Positions 54,419 to 63,853 of a stretch of DNA of 64,000 bases are shown in pieces; position 1 is the stretch's first letter, and every line of letters begins with the position of its first letter. Source of the DNA: Actinoalloteichus_B caeruleus. GTDB lineage: Bacteria > Actinomycetota > Actinomycetes > Mycobacteriales > Pseudonocardiaceae. The notes beneath the pieces are model-generated. The model made no database searches. It was not told where the DNA came from and saw nothing but the letters and a program-made list of their open reading frames with translations. Position numbers and translations under genes: made by a program. The DNA lies in NCBI RefSeq assembly GCF_000718005.1, contig NZ_JODV01000009.1; one strand, written 5' to 3'.

Positions 54419-55596
54419 CCGGCGGGTCCTTCCGCACCGTCGACCACCACGGCCCGCTGCGCGCGGTGGTCGTGGGGGCGGGCGCGATGGGGCGCGCCTG
54501 GCTGAACACGGTGGACGCCTCGCCCACGGTCGACCTGGTCGGCGTGGTCGACCTCGACCCGAACGCGGCGACGGCGGCGCTGTCGGCCTGCGGGGCGCCC
54601 CCGGTGCCGGTGTCGACCTCCCTCAGCGCCCTCGCCGAGGCCACCCGGCCCGACCTGGTCATCGACGTCACCGTCCCCTCGGCGCACTACTCCGTCACCC
54701 GGGAGGCCCTCGACCTGGGGTTGGCGGTGCTCGGCGAGAAACCGCTGGCGGCGACCCTCGCCGAGGCGGTCAGCCTGGTGGTGGCCGCCGAACGGGCCGG
54801 CTGCCTGTTCGCGGTCAGCCAGAACCGGCGGCACAGCCCCGGGCTGGCCGCGCTGCGGCGGCAGGCGGGGACGTTGGGGGCGGTGGGCGTGGTCAGCACC
54901 GAGTTCTTCCGCGCGCCCAGGTTCGGTGGGTTCCGGGAGGAGATGGAGCACCCGCTGCTGCTGGACATGGCGATCCACCCGTTCGACGCGGCGCGGTACC
55001 TGGTGGGTGGCGACCCGGTGACGGTGTGGTGCGAGGAGTTCAACCCCCGCTGGAGCTGGTACCGGGGTGACGCGGCGGCCACCGCGATTTTCGAGATGAC
55101 AGGGGGAGTGCGCTACCTCTACACGGGGAGTTGGTGCGCCCCTGGGTTGGAGACTTCCTGGAACGGGCGGTGGCGGGTCAGCGGGCGGCACGGGGCGGCG
55201 GTGTGGGACGGCGAGGGTGAACCCGTCGTCGAGCACGCGGTGCCGGTCGCCGGGGCCGCCGAGGCGGCGGCCGAGTCCCGGGCGCGCGGGTGGGGGTCCC
55301 CGTCGCCGGTGGACATCGCCGGTTCCCTGGCCGATTTCGAACACGCCCTGCGGACCGGGCTCCCGTCGAGCACGGTGGCGGCCGACAACCTGCTGAGCCT
55401 GGCGATGGTGCACGGCGCCATCGCGTCGGCCGCCACCGGGACCAGGGTGCTGATCGCGGACCTGCTCGCCGAGGCGCACCGCGTCGCCGTGGACGGGGCG
55501 GACCAGGCCCTCCGACCCGCGCTGCGCGCCTGGCGGCCGCCTGCTCTCGGCGGGGCCGGTGGCGGAAGTGGCGTCGGCGAGGGGACGGGGGCGTGA
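54415..55596 (+). CDS. Gfo/Idh/MocA oxidoreductase 1
   Basis: 393 residues. N-terminal Rossmann fold RAVVVGAGAMGRAWL near 17-31 for NAD(P), then GEKPLAATLAEA with the catalytic Lys of the EKP motif near 104, and MEHPLLLDMAIHPFDAARYL with the conserved Asp/His near 180-188. Oxidises or reduces a sugar hydroxyl. Coupled to the ThuA gene. A C-terminal Gly/Ala tail of about 15 residues is unstructured. Confidence 0.92.
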   Translation: MTGGSFRTVDHHGPLRAVVVGAGAMGRAWLNTVDASPTVDLVGVVDLDPNAATAALSACGAPPVPVSTSLSALAEATRPDLVIDVTVPSAHYSVTREALDLGLAVLGEKPLAATLAEAVSLVVAAERAGCLFAVSQNRRHSPGLAALRRQAGTLGAVGVVSTEFFRAPRFGGFREEMEHPLLLDMAIHPFDAARYLVGGDPVTVWCEEFNPRWSWYRGDAAATAIFEMTGGVRYLYTGSWCAPGLETSWNGRWRVSGRHGAAVWDGEGEPVVEHAVPVAGAAEAAAESRARGWGSPSPVDIAGSLADFEHALRTGLPSSTVAADNLLSLAMVHGAIASAATGTRVLIADLLAEAHRVAVDGADQALRPALRAWRPPALGGAGGGSGVGEGTGA

Positions 55597-55931
55597 CGGT
55601 CGCGGTGGCTGTTCCACGCCAGCCCGGATCGGGTCGCATCGGGTGTCGCCCAGTGGTCCCCGTCCACCCGTGGGGCTGGGCCGTGACGTGCTCCAACGCC
55701 CTGCGGTCAGCTCGCGCGGACGCGGGATCGCGCGGGAACACCGCCGGGTGGGAAGTGGTGCCGAGGGCCCGGCGGGTGGCTCGCCGGCCCCGGCCACGGG
55801 GTGGCCATCCCAGCTCCGCCCCTCTCCCGAGTCATGTCCAGTGGGCGTCCCGGCCGCACGCCGGTCCCCACCCGGTTGTCGGTTCCGGACGCCCAGCGCG
55901 GCCGGCTCCGGTGTCCTGACAGGAGGTGCAG
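55597..55931 (+). other. 335-bp gap inside the sugar cluster
   Basis: A frame from GTG 55593 (108 codons) is open here but is Arg/Pro/Gly-rich with no family look, so I do not call it. The gap suggests a second promoter for the epimerase/oxidoreductase pair. GGAGG at 55922-55926 is the SD for the next gene. Confidence 0.4.
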
Positions 55932-56720
55932 ATGTCCGATCCGACCAGTCCGATCCTCTCGACTCCGCCCGCGGTGCAGCTCTACACGGTGCGGGAGCAG
56001 CTGGCCGCTGACCGCGCCGGCGTGCTGGCCGCCCTCGCCGGGTTCGGTTACGGCGCGGTGGAACCGTTCGACGTGCTCACCGACGCCCCCGGGCTGCGTG
56101 ACGATCTCGACGCGGCCGGCCTGGCCGTCTGCGCCGTCCACGCCCCCGTCCTGTCGGAGGACGTGGACGCCCTGTTCGACGGGGCCCGGACGGTCGGCGC
56201 CGACACGGTCATCGTGCCGGTCGCGCCGCCGGAGCGGTTCGGCGACCGGGACGCGGTCACGGCGCTGGCCGCCGAGCTGAACGCGGTGGCGTCCCGGGCG
56301 GCCGACGTGGGTCTCCGACTCGGCTACCACAACCACGACTTCGAGTTCACCGACGTCGACGGCACCCCGGCGCTGGTGGTGCTCGCCGACGCACTCGCCC
56401 CGGAGGTGGTGTTGGAAGTGGACACCTACTGGGCGGCGGTGGCCGGGCAGGACGTGCCCGCCCTGCTCCGACGGCTGGGGGACCGGGTCCGGTACCTGCA
56501 CGTCAAGGACGGGCCGGTGACCAGGACCGACCCGATGACCGCCGTCGGCGCGGGACGCATGCCCGTCGCGGAGGTCCTCACGGCGAACCCGGCGGTGGAG
56601 TGGCGGGTCGTCGAACTCGACGACTGCGCCACCGACGTCCTCGCGGCGGTCGGGGACAGCCTCGACTGGCTGCGGGACAACGGGTTCGCCCACCCGGCCG
56701 GCGGCGGGAGCGACCGGTGA
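55932..56720 (+). CDS. Sugar phosphate isomerase/epimerase family protein
   Basis: 262 residues, AP-endonuclease-2-type TIM barrel: AVQLYTVREQL start, GYHNHDFEF (residues near 132-140), VLEVDTYWAAVAG (Glu/Asp metal ligands near 165) and YLHVKDGP (His near 191). ATG 55932 is 5 nt after GGAGG; the GTG at 55926 overlaps the SD. Only distantly similar to the epimerase at 9036. Its stop overlaps the second Gfo/Idh gene (GTGA). Confidence 0.9.
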   Translation: MSDPTSPILSTPPAVQLYTVREQLAADRAGVLAALAGFGYGAVEPFDVLTDAPGLRDDLDAAGLAVCAVHAPVLSEDVDALFDGARTVGADTVIVPVAPPERFGDRDAVTALAAELNAVASRAADVGLRLGYHNHDFEFTDVDGTPALVVLADALAPEVVLEVDTYWAAVAGQDVPALLRRLGDRVRYLHVKDGPVTRTDPMTAVGAGRMPVAEVLTANPAVEWRVVELDDCATDVLAAVGDSLDWLRDNGFAHPAGGGSDR

Positions 56721-57835
56721 CGGCCCCGGACCCGGTGGCGCCGCTCGGTGTCGCCGTCGTGGGCTGCGGGTCGATCAGCGACCAGTACCTGACGAACCTG
56801 ACCTCGTTCCCGGAGGTCTCGGTGCTGTTCTGCGCCGACCTCGACGTCGACCGCGCCGCCGCCCAGGCCGCCCGGTACGGGGTGCCGGCCTCGGGGACGT
56901 TCGGGCAGGCCCTGGAACACCCCGGGGTGGAGCTGGTGGTGAACCTGACCGTTCCCGCCGCCCACGTCGAGGTGGCCTCGGCGGCGTTGGAAGCCGGGCT
57001 GCACGTGTGGAACGAGAAGCCGCTGACCCTGGACCTGGAGGACGGCCGGGCCCTGGTCGCCCAGGCCGGCCGGGTCGGCCGCCGACTGGGGTGCGCCCCG
57101 GACACCGTGCTCGGCACGGGTTTCCAGGCGGCTCGGCGGCTCATCGACGCCGGGGCCATCGGCACCCCGCTGACGGCGCTCGCGCTGGTGCAGGAACCGG
57201 GCCCGGACCGGTGGCACCCCAACCCGGCGTTCCTCTTCCAGCGGGGCGCCGGCCCGCTGTTCGACCTCGGCCCCTACTACCTGACGGTCCTGGCGTCGCT
57301 GTTCGGGCCCGCGCACCGGGTGGGAGCGGTGGGCCGGCAGGCGCTGACGACGCGGCGGATCGTCGCCGGTGACCGGGCGGGCACCGAGTTCCGCGTGGAG
57401 GTGCCCACGCACGTCTCCGCGTTGGTCGAGTACGCGGGAGGACCGGCGGCGACGCTGCTGTTCAGCTTCGACTCCCCGCTGCGCCGGCACGGGTTCGTGG
57501 AGGTCACGGGCACCGAGGCCACCCTGGCCCTGCCCGACCCCAACCACTTCGCCGGTGAGGTGCGGATCCGGGACCGGGGCGACGAGGAGTGGCGGGTGGC
57601 CGCGCCCCCGGTTCCCTCCGCCGGGCGGGGCCTCGGCGTCGTGGACATGGTCCGCTCGCTGCGGGCCGGCACCCCGCACCGGGCGAGTGGCGAGCTGGGG
57701 TTGCACGTCCTGGAGTTGATGACGGCGATCGAACGATCGGCCGCCGCCGGCGAGTTCGACACCGTGCGTGGTTCCTTCCCCATGCCCGAGCCGCTGCCGC
57801 CGGGGTGGGCGCCCGGGACGGCCACGGGGAGCTGA
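56717..57835 (+). CDS. Gfo/Idh/MocA oxidoreductase 2
   Basis: 372 residues. Rossmann fold LGVAVVGCGSISDQYL near 10-25, NEKPLTLDLEDG with the EKP lysine near 99, and GPLFDLGPYYLTVLASLFG (conserved Asp, with Tyr in place of the common His) near 177. NAD(P)-dependent sugar oxidoreductase. Last gene of the cluster; two hairpins follow. Confidence 0.92.
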   Translation: MTAPDPVAPLGVAVVGCGSISDQYLTNLTSFPEVSVLFCADLDVDRAAAQAARYGVPASGTFGQALEHPGVELVVNLTVPAAHVEVASAALEAGLHVWNEKPLTLDLEDGRALVAQAGRVGRRLGCAPDTVLGTGFQAARRLIDAGAIGTPLTALALVQEPGPDRWHPNPAFLFQRGAGPLFDLGPYYLTVLASLFGPAHRVGAVGRQALTTRRIVAGDRAGTEFRVEVPTHVSALVEYAGGPAATLLFSFDSPLRRHGFVEVTGTEATLALPDPNHFAGEVRIRDRGDEEWRVAAPPVPSAGRGLGVVDMVRSLRAGTPHRASGELGLHVLELMTAIERSAAAGEFDTVRGSFPMPEPLPPGWAPGTATGS

Positions 57836-57845
57836 CCGCCACCGA

Positions 57846-57890
57846 GGACGCCCCGGATCCCCGTGCGGGGAACGCGCACCCGGGGTGTCC
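57846..57890 (+). terminator. Hairpin after the sugar cluster
   Basis: GGACGCCCCGG (57846-57856) pairs with CCGGGGTGTCC (57880-57890) with one G-T; a smaller CCCCG/CGGGG hairpin sits in the loop. Confidence 0.55.
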
Positions 57891-57901
57891 TCTCCGGTAG
57901 C

Positions 57902-57921
57902 CGACGCCACCGGTGGCGTCG
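57902..57921. repeat. 20-bp perfect palindrome between convergent genes
   Basis: CGACGCCACCGGTGGCGTCG has no mismatch and no loop. Lies in the 255-bp convergent gap; could help terminate the leftward transcript or be a protein site. Confidence 0.5.
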
Positions 57922-58090
57922 ATCGACATCGACGGTCGGAGCGGTCGTCGGGAGCCACGATGGCGTTCCGGCTCTGGCACCTGGCGTCACAGCGGGCGCA
58001 CCGGGTTCGGGCCTCACCGCGGAACCACCCTGGCACCCGGCAGCACTGGAGCGCGGCCGCACGCTGGGCGATCAGCTCGACCGGCGACCG

Positions 58091-58831
58091 TCACCTGTCC
58101 GTCGGTGCGTTCGTCGCGCTCTCCCCACCTCGGGCACGGGCTGCGGCTGCCTGGCCCTTCCTGGCTGTGGCTGCCGAGCCGACCAGGCCCTGTTCGTAGG
58201 CGGCGACGACGAGCTGGGCCCGGTCCCGGGCGTGCAGTTTGGCGAGCAGGCTGCCGATGTGGGTCTTCACGGTGCCCATCGAGATCCCCAGGGCCTGGGT
58301 GATCTCCTGGTTGGACAAACCCCTGCCGACGAGGGTGAGCACCTCCGTCTCCCGGTGGGTGAGGACATCCGGTGACCTGGCCACACGTGGCGGACCGTGG
58401 TCCAGGAAGTGTTCGACGAGCCGGGTGAGGATGCGGGGAGCGAACAGGGCCTCACCCGAGTGGGTGCGTCGTATCGCGTCGACCAGCTGCTCGGGTTCGG
58501 CGTCCTTCAGGAGGAAACCGCTGGCACCCGCCCGCAGCGCGGCGTGGACGTGGTCGTCGAGCTCGAACATGCTGAGCACGAGCACGCGGGTCTCCCGCAG
58601 CGCGGGATCGCCGGTGATACGGCGGGTGGCGTCGATGCCGTTGCCGCCGGGCATGCGGATGTCCATGAGCACCACGTCCGGGCGCAGCTCCGCGCAGCGG
58701 ACCACGGCCTCCGCTCCAGTGCTCGCCTCGCCCACGACGACGAGACCGGGCGCGCCGTTGATGACCAGCCGCAGGCTGTGGCGGAGGAGGGGTTGGTCGT
58801 CCACGACGAGTACACCGACGGACACCGTCAC
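58091..58831 (-). CDS. NarL/LuxR-type response regulator
   Basis: 246 residues. Receiver domain 1-125 with Asp11, Asp12 and phospho-acceptor Asp57 (DVVLMDIRMPGG) and Lys near 109 (LLKDAEPEQL). LuxR HTH at about 152-210 (LTHRETEVLTLVGRGLSNQEITQALGISMGTVKTHIGSLLAKL). GTG 58831 overlaps the kinase stop. Likely controls the ABC-2 transporter operon transcribed away from the kinase. Confidence 0.95.
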   Translation of the reverse strand: MTVSVGVLVVDDQPLLRHSLRLVINGAPGLVVVGEASTGAEAVVRCAELRPDVVLMDIRMPGGNGIDATRRITGDPALRETRVLVLSMFELDDHVHAALRAGASGFLLKDAEPEQLVDAIRRTHSGEALFAPRILTRLVEHFLDHGPPRVARSPDVLTHRETEVLTLVGRGLSNQEITQALGISMGTVKTHIGSLLAKLHARDRAQLVVAAYEQGLVGSAATARKGQAAAARARGGESATNAPTDR

Positions 58832-59694
58832 TGGTCCTTCCGTTCGGGCAGGTGCGCGGTGAGTCGGAAACCCCGCTCGGTGTGTTGGGTGTGGAGCGTG
58901 CCGCCCAGCGCCGTGACACGCTCCCGCAGCCCCAGCAGTCCCCTGCCGGCACCGGGCTGTGGCGTCCAGTCTGGGGAGGCCCCGGGGTTGCTGATCGTCA
59001 CGGTGACCCCGTCCCCGTCCCCGTCGCCTCGCACCACCACGTGTGCCCGGACTGGGCCGGCGTGCCGGGCGGTGTTGGCGAGGGCTTCCCGGACCACCGC
59101 GCACAGTGTGAGTTCGAGCCCTTCGGACAGGGGGTGCATGTCGGCGAACTCCAACGTCGCGGTCACCCCACTGGCCCTGGCAGCCTCCACGATGCCAGGC
59201 AGGTCCCGCACGGTGTCCTGGGGACGCGACGGCACCTCGTCACCGGGCCCGCGCAACACCGACAGCATGCGGCGCAGCTCGGTCGTCGCCTGCCGACCGG
59301 CCCGTTCGATGTCGACCAGCGCGGCGGCCCGTTCGGCCTCACCGTCCGGACCGACGACGGATCGGGCCGACGCGGCGCGGACGGTGATCAGCCCGAGCCC
59401 GTGGGAGGCGAGGTCGTGCAGATCCCTCGCGATCCGCAGCCGCTCCGCCTGCGCGGCCCGTTCGGCGGCCCACGCGGTCAGTTCCTCCTCGTGCTCGCGG
59501 CGCTGCCGTCGGAAACGCCGCACCGCCCACCACACCACGACCAGTGCCGCTCCCACCGCGACAGCCGCGACGTGGACGGTCCGTCTGGGCGGGTCGACGC
59601 CGACGGTGGTGAGTGTGAGCGCGATCGCGAGGAGCAGACCGGCGGCGATCAGCCAGGCGCGGGAGCGCAACACGGGGCGATCGGCGAAATCCAT
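58828..59694 (-). CDS. NarL-type sensor histidine kinase (HisKA_3)
   Basis: 288 residues. Two N-terminal membrane helices (about 14-34 and 42-58) with almost no extracellular loop, as in intramembrane-sensing kinases. The HisKA_3 motif ERLRIARDLHDLASHGLGLI carries phospho-His93, and ATPase boxes follow (VVREALANTARHA and GRGLLGLRERV). Minus-strand TAGACT at 59702-59707 is a good -10 placed so that the mRNA would start at or next to ATG 59694. Paired with the response regulator. Confidence 0.93.
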   Translation of the reverse strand: MDFADRPVLRSRAWLIAAGLLLAIALTLTTVGVDPPRRTVHVAAVAVGAALVVVWWAVRRFRRQRREHEEELTAWAAERAAQAERLRIARDLHDLASHGLGLITVRAASARSVVGPDGEAERAAALVDIERAGRQATTELRRMLSVLRGPGDEVPSRPQDTVRDLPGIVEAARASGVTATLEFADMHPLSEGLELTLCAVVREALANTARHAGPVRAHVVVRGDGDGDGVTVTISNPGASPDWTPQPGAGRGLLGLRERVTALGGTLHTQHTERGFRLTAHLPERKDQ

Positions 59695-59710
59695 CCGGCC
59701 GAGTCTAGGT

Positions 59711-59762
59711 TTCGGCCCCACCGGGCGCCTCCGACCGGGGGCCGAGGGACCAGGGGCCGAGG
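59711..59762. promoter_or_regulatory. Repeated GGGGCCGA motifs between kinase and transporter genes
   Basis: GGGGCCGAGG occurs as a direct repeat at 59738-59747 and 59753-59762 (15-bp period), and an inverted TTCGGCCCC lies at 59711-59719. A possible response-regulator binding region in the 123-bp divergent gap. Confidence 0.35.
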
Positions 59763-59817
59763 ACGACCGGAAAGTCCCGACCACGGCCCGATGTCCACGC
59801 GCCCCGTCCCGGTTGGA

Positions 59818-60537
59818 ATGGCGGTCGTGTTCGTCATCGACCAACTCGTCAAACTCCACGGCCCCCGAAAGGTCCTCGACCGGGTGACCTTCGAAGCACG
59901 ACCAGGCAGGGTCACCGCGTTCCTGGGCGGTAACGGCGCCGGCAAGTCCTCCACGCTGCGAGTCCTCCTGGGTCTGGACCGACCTGACAGCGGTACCGCC
60001 CTGGTCACAGGTCGCCCCTACCGCGATCTGCGCCACCCGCTGCGCACCGTCGGGTCGCTGCTCGACGGTTCCGGCGCCCACCGCTCCCGCACCGGGCGTG
60101 ACCACCTCACCTGGGTGGCCCTCGCCAACGGCATCCCGCGTCGCCGTGTCGCGGAGGTCCTCCACCAGGTCGGCCTCGCCGACGCCGCACGGGACCGGGT
60201 GGGCCGCTACTCGCTCGGGATGGGGCAGCGCCTCGGGCTCGCCACGGCCTTGCTGGGGGAGCCCGAAGGACTCGTCCTCGACGAGCCCGTCAACGGCCTG
60301 GACCCGGAAGGCATCCGGTGGTTGCGGGGCCTGCTCCGGGAACACGCCGCCACCGGCGGCACGGTGCTGCTGTCCAGCCACCTGATGGGCGAGGTGCAGG
60401 GACTCGCCGACGATCTCGTCATCATCTCCCGAGGCCGGGTCGTCGGGGCCGGGACGCTGCCCGAGGTGACCGAGGGACATGGCAGCGTGGAGGACGCGTT
60501 CTTCGCCCTGACCAGTGAGGACGGAACCGCGCGGTGA
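59818..60537 (+). CDS. ABC exporter ATPase
   Basis: 239 residues from ATG 59818; an in-frame ATG at 59791 would add nine residues. Walker A GGNGAGKSS, signature YSLGMGQRLG, Walker B GLVLDEPVNGLDP, H-loop SSHLMGE. Drug/bacitracin resistance type. Overlaps the following permease by GTGA. Divergent from the two-component system, a standard arrangement for cell-envelope stress transporters. Confidence 0.94.
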   Translation: MAVVFVIDQLVKLHGPRKVLDRVTFEARPGRVTAFLGGNGAGKSSTLRVLLGLDRPDSGTALVTGRPYRDLRHPLRTVGSLLDGSGAHRSRTGRDHLTWVALANGIPRRRVAEVLHQVGLADAARDRVGRYSLGMGQRLGLATALLGEPEGLVLDEPVNGLDPEGIRWLRGLLREHAATGGTVLLSSHLMGEVQGLADDLVIISRGRVVGAGTLPEVTEGHGSVEDAFFALTSEDGTAR

Positions 60538-61319
60538 CGGTCTGGACAGCATTCCGAGCGGAGTTCCACAAGGCGGTGAGCCTTCCCGGGGTCCGGGCCG
60601 GTCTCGTTCTCACCCTGCTGGGGTCGATCGCGCTGACCCTGCTCAACGCCTTCTCGGTGCGCGCCGCGCTCGACGCCGGGCGGCACGACGTGCTGGCCGG
60701 GACCTCACCCGCCGAGACGGCGTTCGCCGCGATGCCACTGGGGACCGTGGGCGCGGTCGTCATCGGGGTGCTGGTGATCGGCAGCGAGTACACCACCAAC
60801 AGCCCCGACGCCGGCGGTGGCCGGCAGATCACGACCACCCTCGCCGCGGTCCCGCGCCGTGCCACCCTCCTGGCGAGCAAGGTGTGCACCGTCATCCTGC
60901 TGGTCCTCACCCTCGGCGCGAGCACCCTCCCCGCCACCCTCGTCGTGGCGCGCGCGGTCACCGGGGATTCCGCGACGGAGCACCTCAGTCTCGGCGACAT
61001 GGTCGTCCGCTGTCTCGGGGGTACCACCTACTGGGTCCTGACGGGTCTGCTCGCCCTCGCCATCACCGTCCTGGCCCGGTCCGTCCTCGTCCCCCTGGTG
61101 ATCCTGATCGCGAACAGCTCCCTGGTGTCGTTCTCGCTGCTGCTGACCGCGCTCACGCCGTTGGCCCACTGGTTGCCGGACCTCGCGGGACGTCGTCTCC
61201 TCGGCCTCGACACCGTCGACGGGGGGCTGGCGGCGCTGCCCGGAACGGTGGTCATGGCCGGTTGGGCACTGCTCCTCCTCGTCGTCGCCGGCGCCGTGCT
61301 CGCCCGTAGGGACGCGTGA
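60534..61319 (+). CDS. ABC-2 type permease 1
   Basis: 261 residues, six helices; FRAEFHKAVSLPGVRAGLVLTLLG entry helix and GSEYTTNSPDAGGGRQITTTLAAVPRR loop typical of ABC-2 permeases. Translationally coupled to the ATPase; 3 nt before the second permease. Confidence 0.9.
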   Translation: MTVWTAFRAEFHKAVSLPGVRAGLVLTLLGSIALTLLNAFSVRAALDAGRHDVLAGTSPAETAFAAMPLGTVGAVVIGVLVIGSEYTTNSPDAGGGRQITTTLAAVPRRATLLASKVCTVILLVLTLGASTLPATLVVARAVTGDSATEHLSLGDMVVRCLGGTTYWVLTGLLALAITVLARSVLVPLVILIANSSLVSFSLLLTALTPLAHWLPDLAGRRLLGLDTVDGGLAALPGTVVMAGWALLLLVVAGAVLARRDA

Positions 61320-61322
61320 CCG

Positions 61323-62048
61323 ATGTCCTTCCGGAACGTCGTCCTCGCCGAGGCGAGCAAGATCCGCACCCTGCCCGCCGCAGTCCGCACCGCCGCCGCG
61401 ACCGTGCTGGTCGGGGCGCTGGTCGGCGTCGCCATCGCGGTGTCCGCAGTGGAGCGAACGTCCCCCGTACCCGCCGGGGAGGTGGTGGTGGGGGTGGTGT
61501 CCTTCCTCCAGATCGGCGTGGTGGCGCTCGGTGTCCTGACCGCCGCCCACGAACACGCCGGGCCGCAGTTCAGGACCACCCTCGTCGTGATGCCCCGCCG
61601 GGGGGCGGCCCTGGTCGGGAAGGCGATCGCGACGGTCGCCGCTCTGCTCCTGACCGCCGTGATCGCGGTGACGGCGGGCCTGGCGGCGGCCCATGCCACC
61701 GCGTACGCCCTCGACGGCCTGGTCGGTGAGACGAACGCGGACCTGGGCCGAGTCCTGTCGGCTGGCCTCTACCTGGCGATGGTCGGCCTGCTGGCCCACG
61801 CGGTCGCGGTGCTGGTGCGCCACCTCGTGCCCGCTCTCGTCGGTGTGCTCGGTGTCCTGCTCGTCGTCTCACCACTGTTGGCCGGGGTGACCGACCATGC
61901 CCGGTGGCTGCCCGACCGCGCCGCCGCCCAGCTCTACCAGTCGACGGACACCGTGCTCAGCCCGGTGACGGGCACACTGGTGGCGCTGGCCTGGATCGCC
62001 GCGATCGGTGGTGTCGCCGCCGTGCGTTCCGTTCGTCGCGATGCCTGA
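61323..62048 (+). CDS. ABC-2 type permease 2
   Basis: 241 residues, six helices, same architecture as permease 1 (AEASKIRTLPAAVRTAA and AAHEHAGPQFRTTLVVMPRRG). The two permeases probably pair into one exporter with the shared ATPase. Confidence 0.9.
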   Translation: MSFRNVVLAEASKIRTLPAAVRTAAATVLVGALVGVAIAVSAVERTSPVPAGEVVVGVVSFLQIGVVALGVLTAAHEHAGPQFRTTLVVMPRRGAALVGKAIATVAALLLTAVIAVTAGLAAAHATAYALDGLVGETNADLGRVLSAGLYLAMVGLLAHAVAVLVRHLVPALVGVLGVLLVVSPLLAGVTDHARWLPDRAAAQLYQSTDTVLSPVTGTLVALAWIAAIGGVAAVRSVRRDA

Positions 62049-62606
62049 GCCCGGGGGTCGGACAGCCGACGGCGGGAGCTCGCGGCCGTGTCGCCGGCGG
62101 GCCGCTCGGTCGCCGTCACGGCTGGCCCTGATCGTCGGCGGCGGCATCCGTAGGCCTCTCCCGCCGACGCCTCGCCCAGCCGGTACCGGGCACGGGGCGG
62201 CGGGGGAGGACCGCCGGCCGCTGGGCCTCGGCGCCGTCGTTGCGAGCAGTTTTGCCCACACCGGTCGGCTCGGTGCGACGGGGGCACCCCCGCCGAACTC
62301 GGGGCCCGGCGATGCCGGGCGGCTCACCGTGAGGCTCGAGGAGCGGCGAACGATCCCGCACAACGGGCGTCGCGCTCCGGACACCCGTCCGCGAGCCCTG
62401 GAGGGCGGGCCGGTGCGCGCGGGATCCTCGTCGCGCGGAACGGGACGGTGGCCCACATGGCTGCCCCGGGGACCCGCACCCCCGTGGGACCGCGTCGGGG
62501 GAGGGGGCCGGCGTTCCGGCAGTCGGGGGACGAGTACCGCGAACACCTCACATCGAACCCCGCGCACTCGATACACTCCCGCGCACGGCCAGCGGAGGAG
62601 CCAGCA
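62049..62606 (+). other. 558-bp gap before the HTH/TPR gene
   Basis: The HTH/TPR frame is open to 62448, but the upstream translation is low-complexity. No gene or RNA supported. The 3' end provides GGAGGAG before GTG 62607 and a moderately AT-rich patch at about 62540-62580 that may be the promoter. Confidence 0.4.
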
Positions 62607-63842
62607 GTGTCGGAGGACAACGCCCTCCTGCGCACCGCGCGGGAAGGCGCCCAGTCGCCCTCGTCGCCCGGCGAGTCGATGACGAGGCAGGAACTCGCGG
62701 ACGCGGTGAACGTCCAGGTGAACCGCCTCAGCGGGGGACGCCACATCACCGTGGTGAACGCCAACCACATCGGCAAGTGGGAGCGGGGCGTGATCCGGTG
62801 GCCGGCCGCCCACTACCGCGCCGCGCTGCGCGACGTCCTCGGGGCCGCCACCGACCGGGAACTCGGGTTCACCCGGCCCGCCAGGGCACGGCGGTTATCC
62901 CCAGGCCCCACCACCGCCCCGCCCGAAGCGGACCACTCCCCACCCGCGTCGCACCGCCGGGCCGCCGTCGGGGGGAACGCCCGGGACCTGCTCGCCTCCC
63001 TCGCCGGCCCCACCGCCCACTACCGCCGGATGGAGCAGACGGTGTCCTCGGCCAGCCTCGGCCCGGCCGCCGAGGCGCACCTGACCCTCGCCGGCGAGGT
63101 CGTCCGCACCCGGTGCCGCACCCCCGAGGGCTACACCGTCCTGTCCGAGATCGCCGGCCTCTGCGCCTGGCTCGCCGCCGACCGGGGAGACGTCGACACC
63201 GCGCGGCGGCACTACGCGCGGGCGGTGCGGCACGCGGAACGGGCGGACAACCCGCTGCTGGTCGCCTACATGGTCGGCTCCCTCGGCCAGTACGTGGTGG
63301 AGACCGGCCAGCCCCGGGACGGGGTGGCCCTGTTGGACCGCGCCACCACCCAGCTCGGCGCGTCGTCCCCACCGGTCGCCCGGTCCTGGCTCTCCTCGCT
63401 GCACGCCGTCGGCCACGCGGCCCTGGGCGACCGCAGGGCGACTGCGGTGGCGCTGCGGCGTGCCGAACGGGACGCCGGCAGCGGCCGGGTGGAACCGGTG
63501 TGGCCCTGGGTGTTCGCCTTCGACGACGCCAGGGCGGCCCGCCACCGGGCGACCGCGCTGGCCCGCCTCGGGGACACCCGGGGCGCGATGGGTGCCCTCG
63601 CAGCGGCGGCACCCGCCCTGACCGCACCCAAACCCCGGGCCCTGGCGCAGCTCGACCAGGCCAGTGCCCTGGCCAGCGCGGGCCGGTGGGAGGAAAGCGA
63701 CCGGCTGGCCGCCGAAGCGCTGCGCGTCGGGCGGGACCTGGGCAGCGAACGCATCCTGGTCCGGGTCCGTGCCCTCCACACGGCCCTGCCCCGCCGTGGC
63801 GGCGCCACGGCCCTCAACGAGGAGCTGACCGTGACCGACTGA
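62607..63842 (+). CDS. HTH regulator with TPR-like C-terminal region
   Basis: 411 residues, GTG 62607 with GGAGGAG 6 nt before it. N-terminal helix-turn-helix-like part (about 20-75; MTRQELADAVNVQVNRL, NANHIGKWERGVIRWP), a Pro-rich linker to 120, then helical TPR-like repeats to the end (LAGEVVRTRCRTPEGYTVLSEIAGLCAWLAADRGDVDTARRHYARAV). Same broad class as the regulators at 43256 and 45142 but not a close copy. Followed 11 nt later by a SLOG-like gene. Confidence 0.85.
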   Translation: MSEDNALLRTAREGAQSPSSPGESMTRQELADAVNVQVNRLSGGRHITVVNANHIGKWERGVIRWPAAHYRAALRDVLGAATDRELGFTRPARARRLSPGPTTAPPEADHSPPASHRRAAVGGNARDLLASLAGPTAHYRRMEQTVSSASLGPAAEAHLTLAGEVVRTRCRTPEGYTVLSEIAGLCAWLAADRGDVDTARRHYARAVRHAERADNPLLVAYMVGSLGQYVVETGQPRDGVALLDRATTQLGASSPPVARSWLSSLHAVGHAALGDRRATAVALRRAERDAGSGRVEPVWPWVFAFDDARAARHRATALARLGDTRGAMGALAAAAPALTAPKPRALAQLDQASALASAGRWEESDRLAAEALRVGRDLGSERILVRVRALHTALPRRGGATALNEELTVTD

Positions 63843-63853
63843 CGGGAGGACCG

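Noticed and set aside
55593..55919. 108-codon frame overlapping the stop of the first Gfo/Idh gene
   Set aside because: GTGA overlap is tempting, but composition (Arg, Pro, Gly, His) and absence of structure argue against it.
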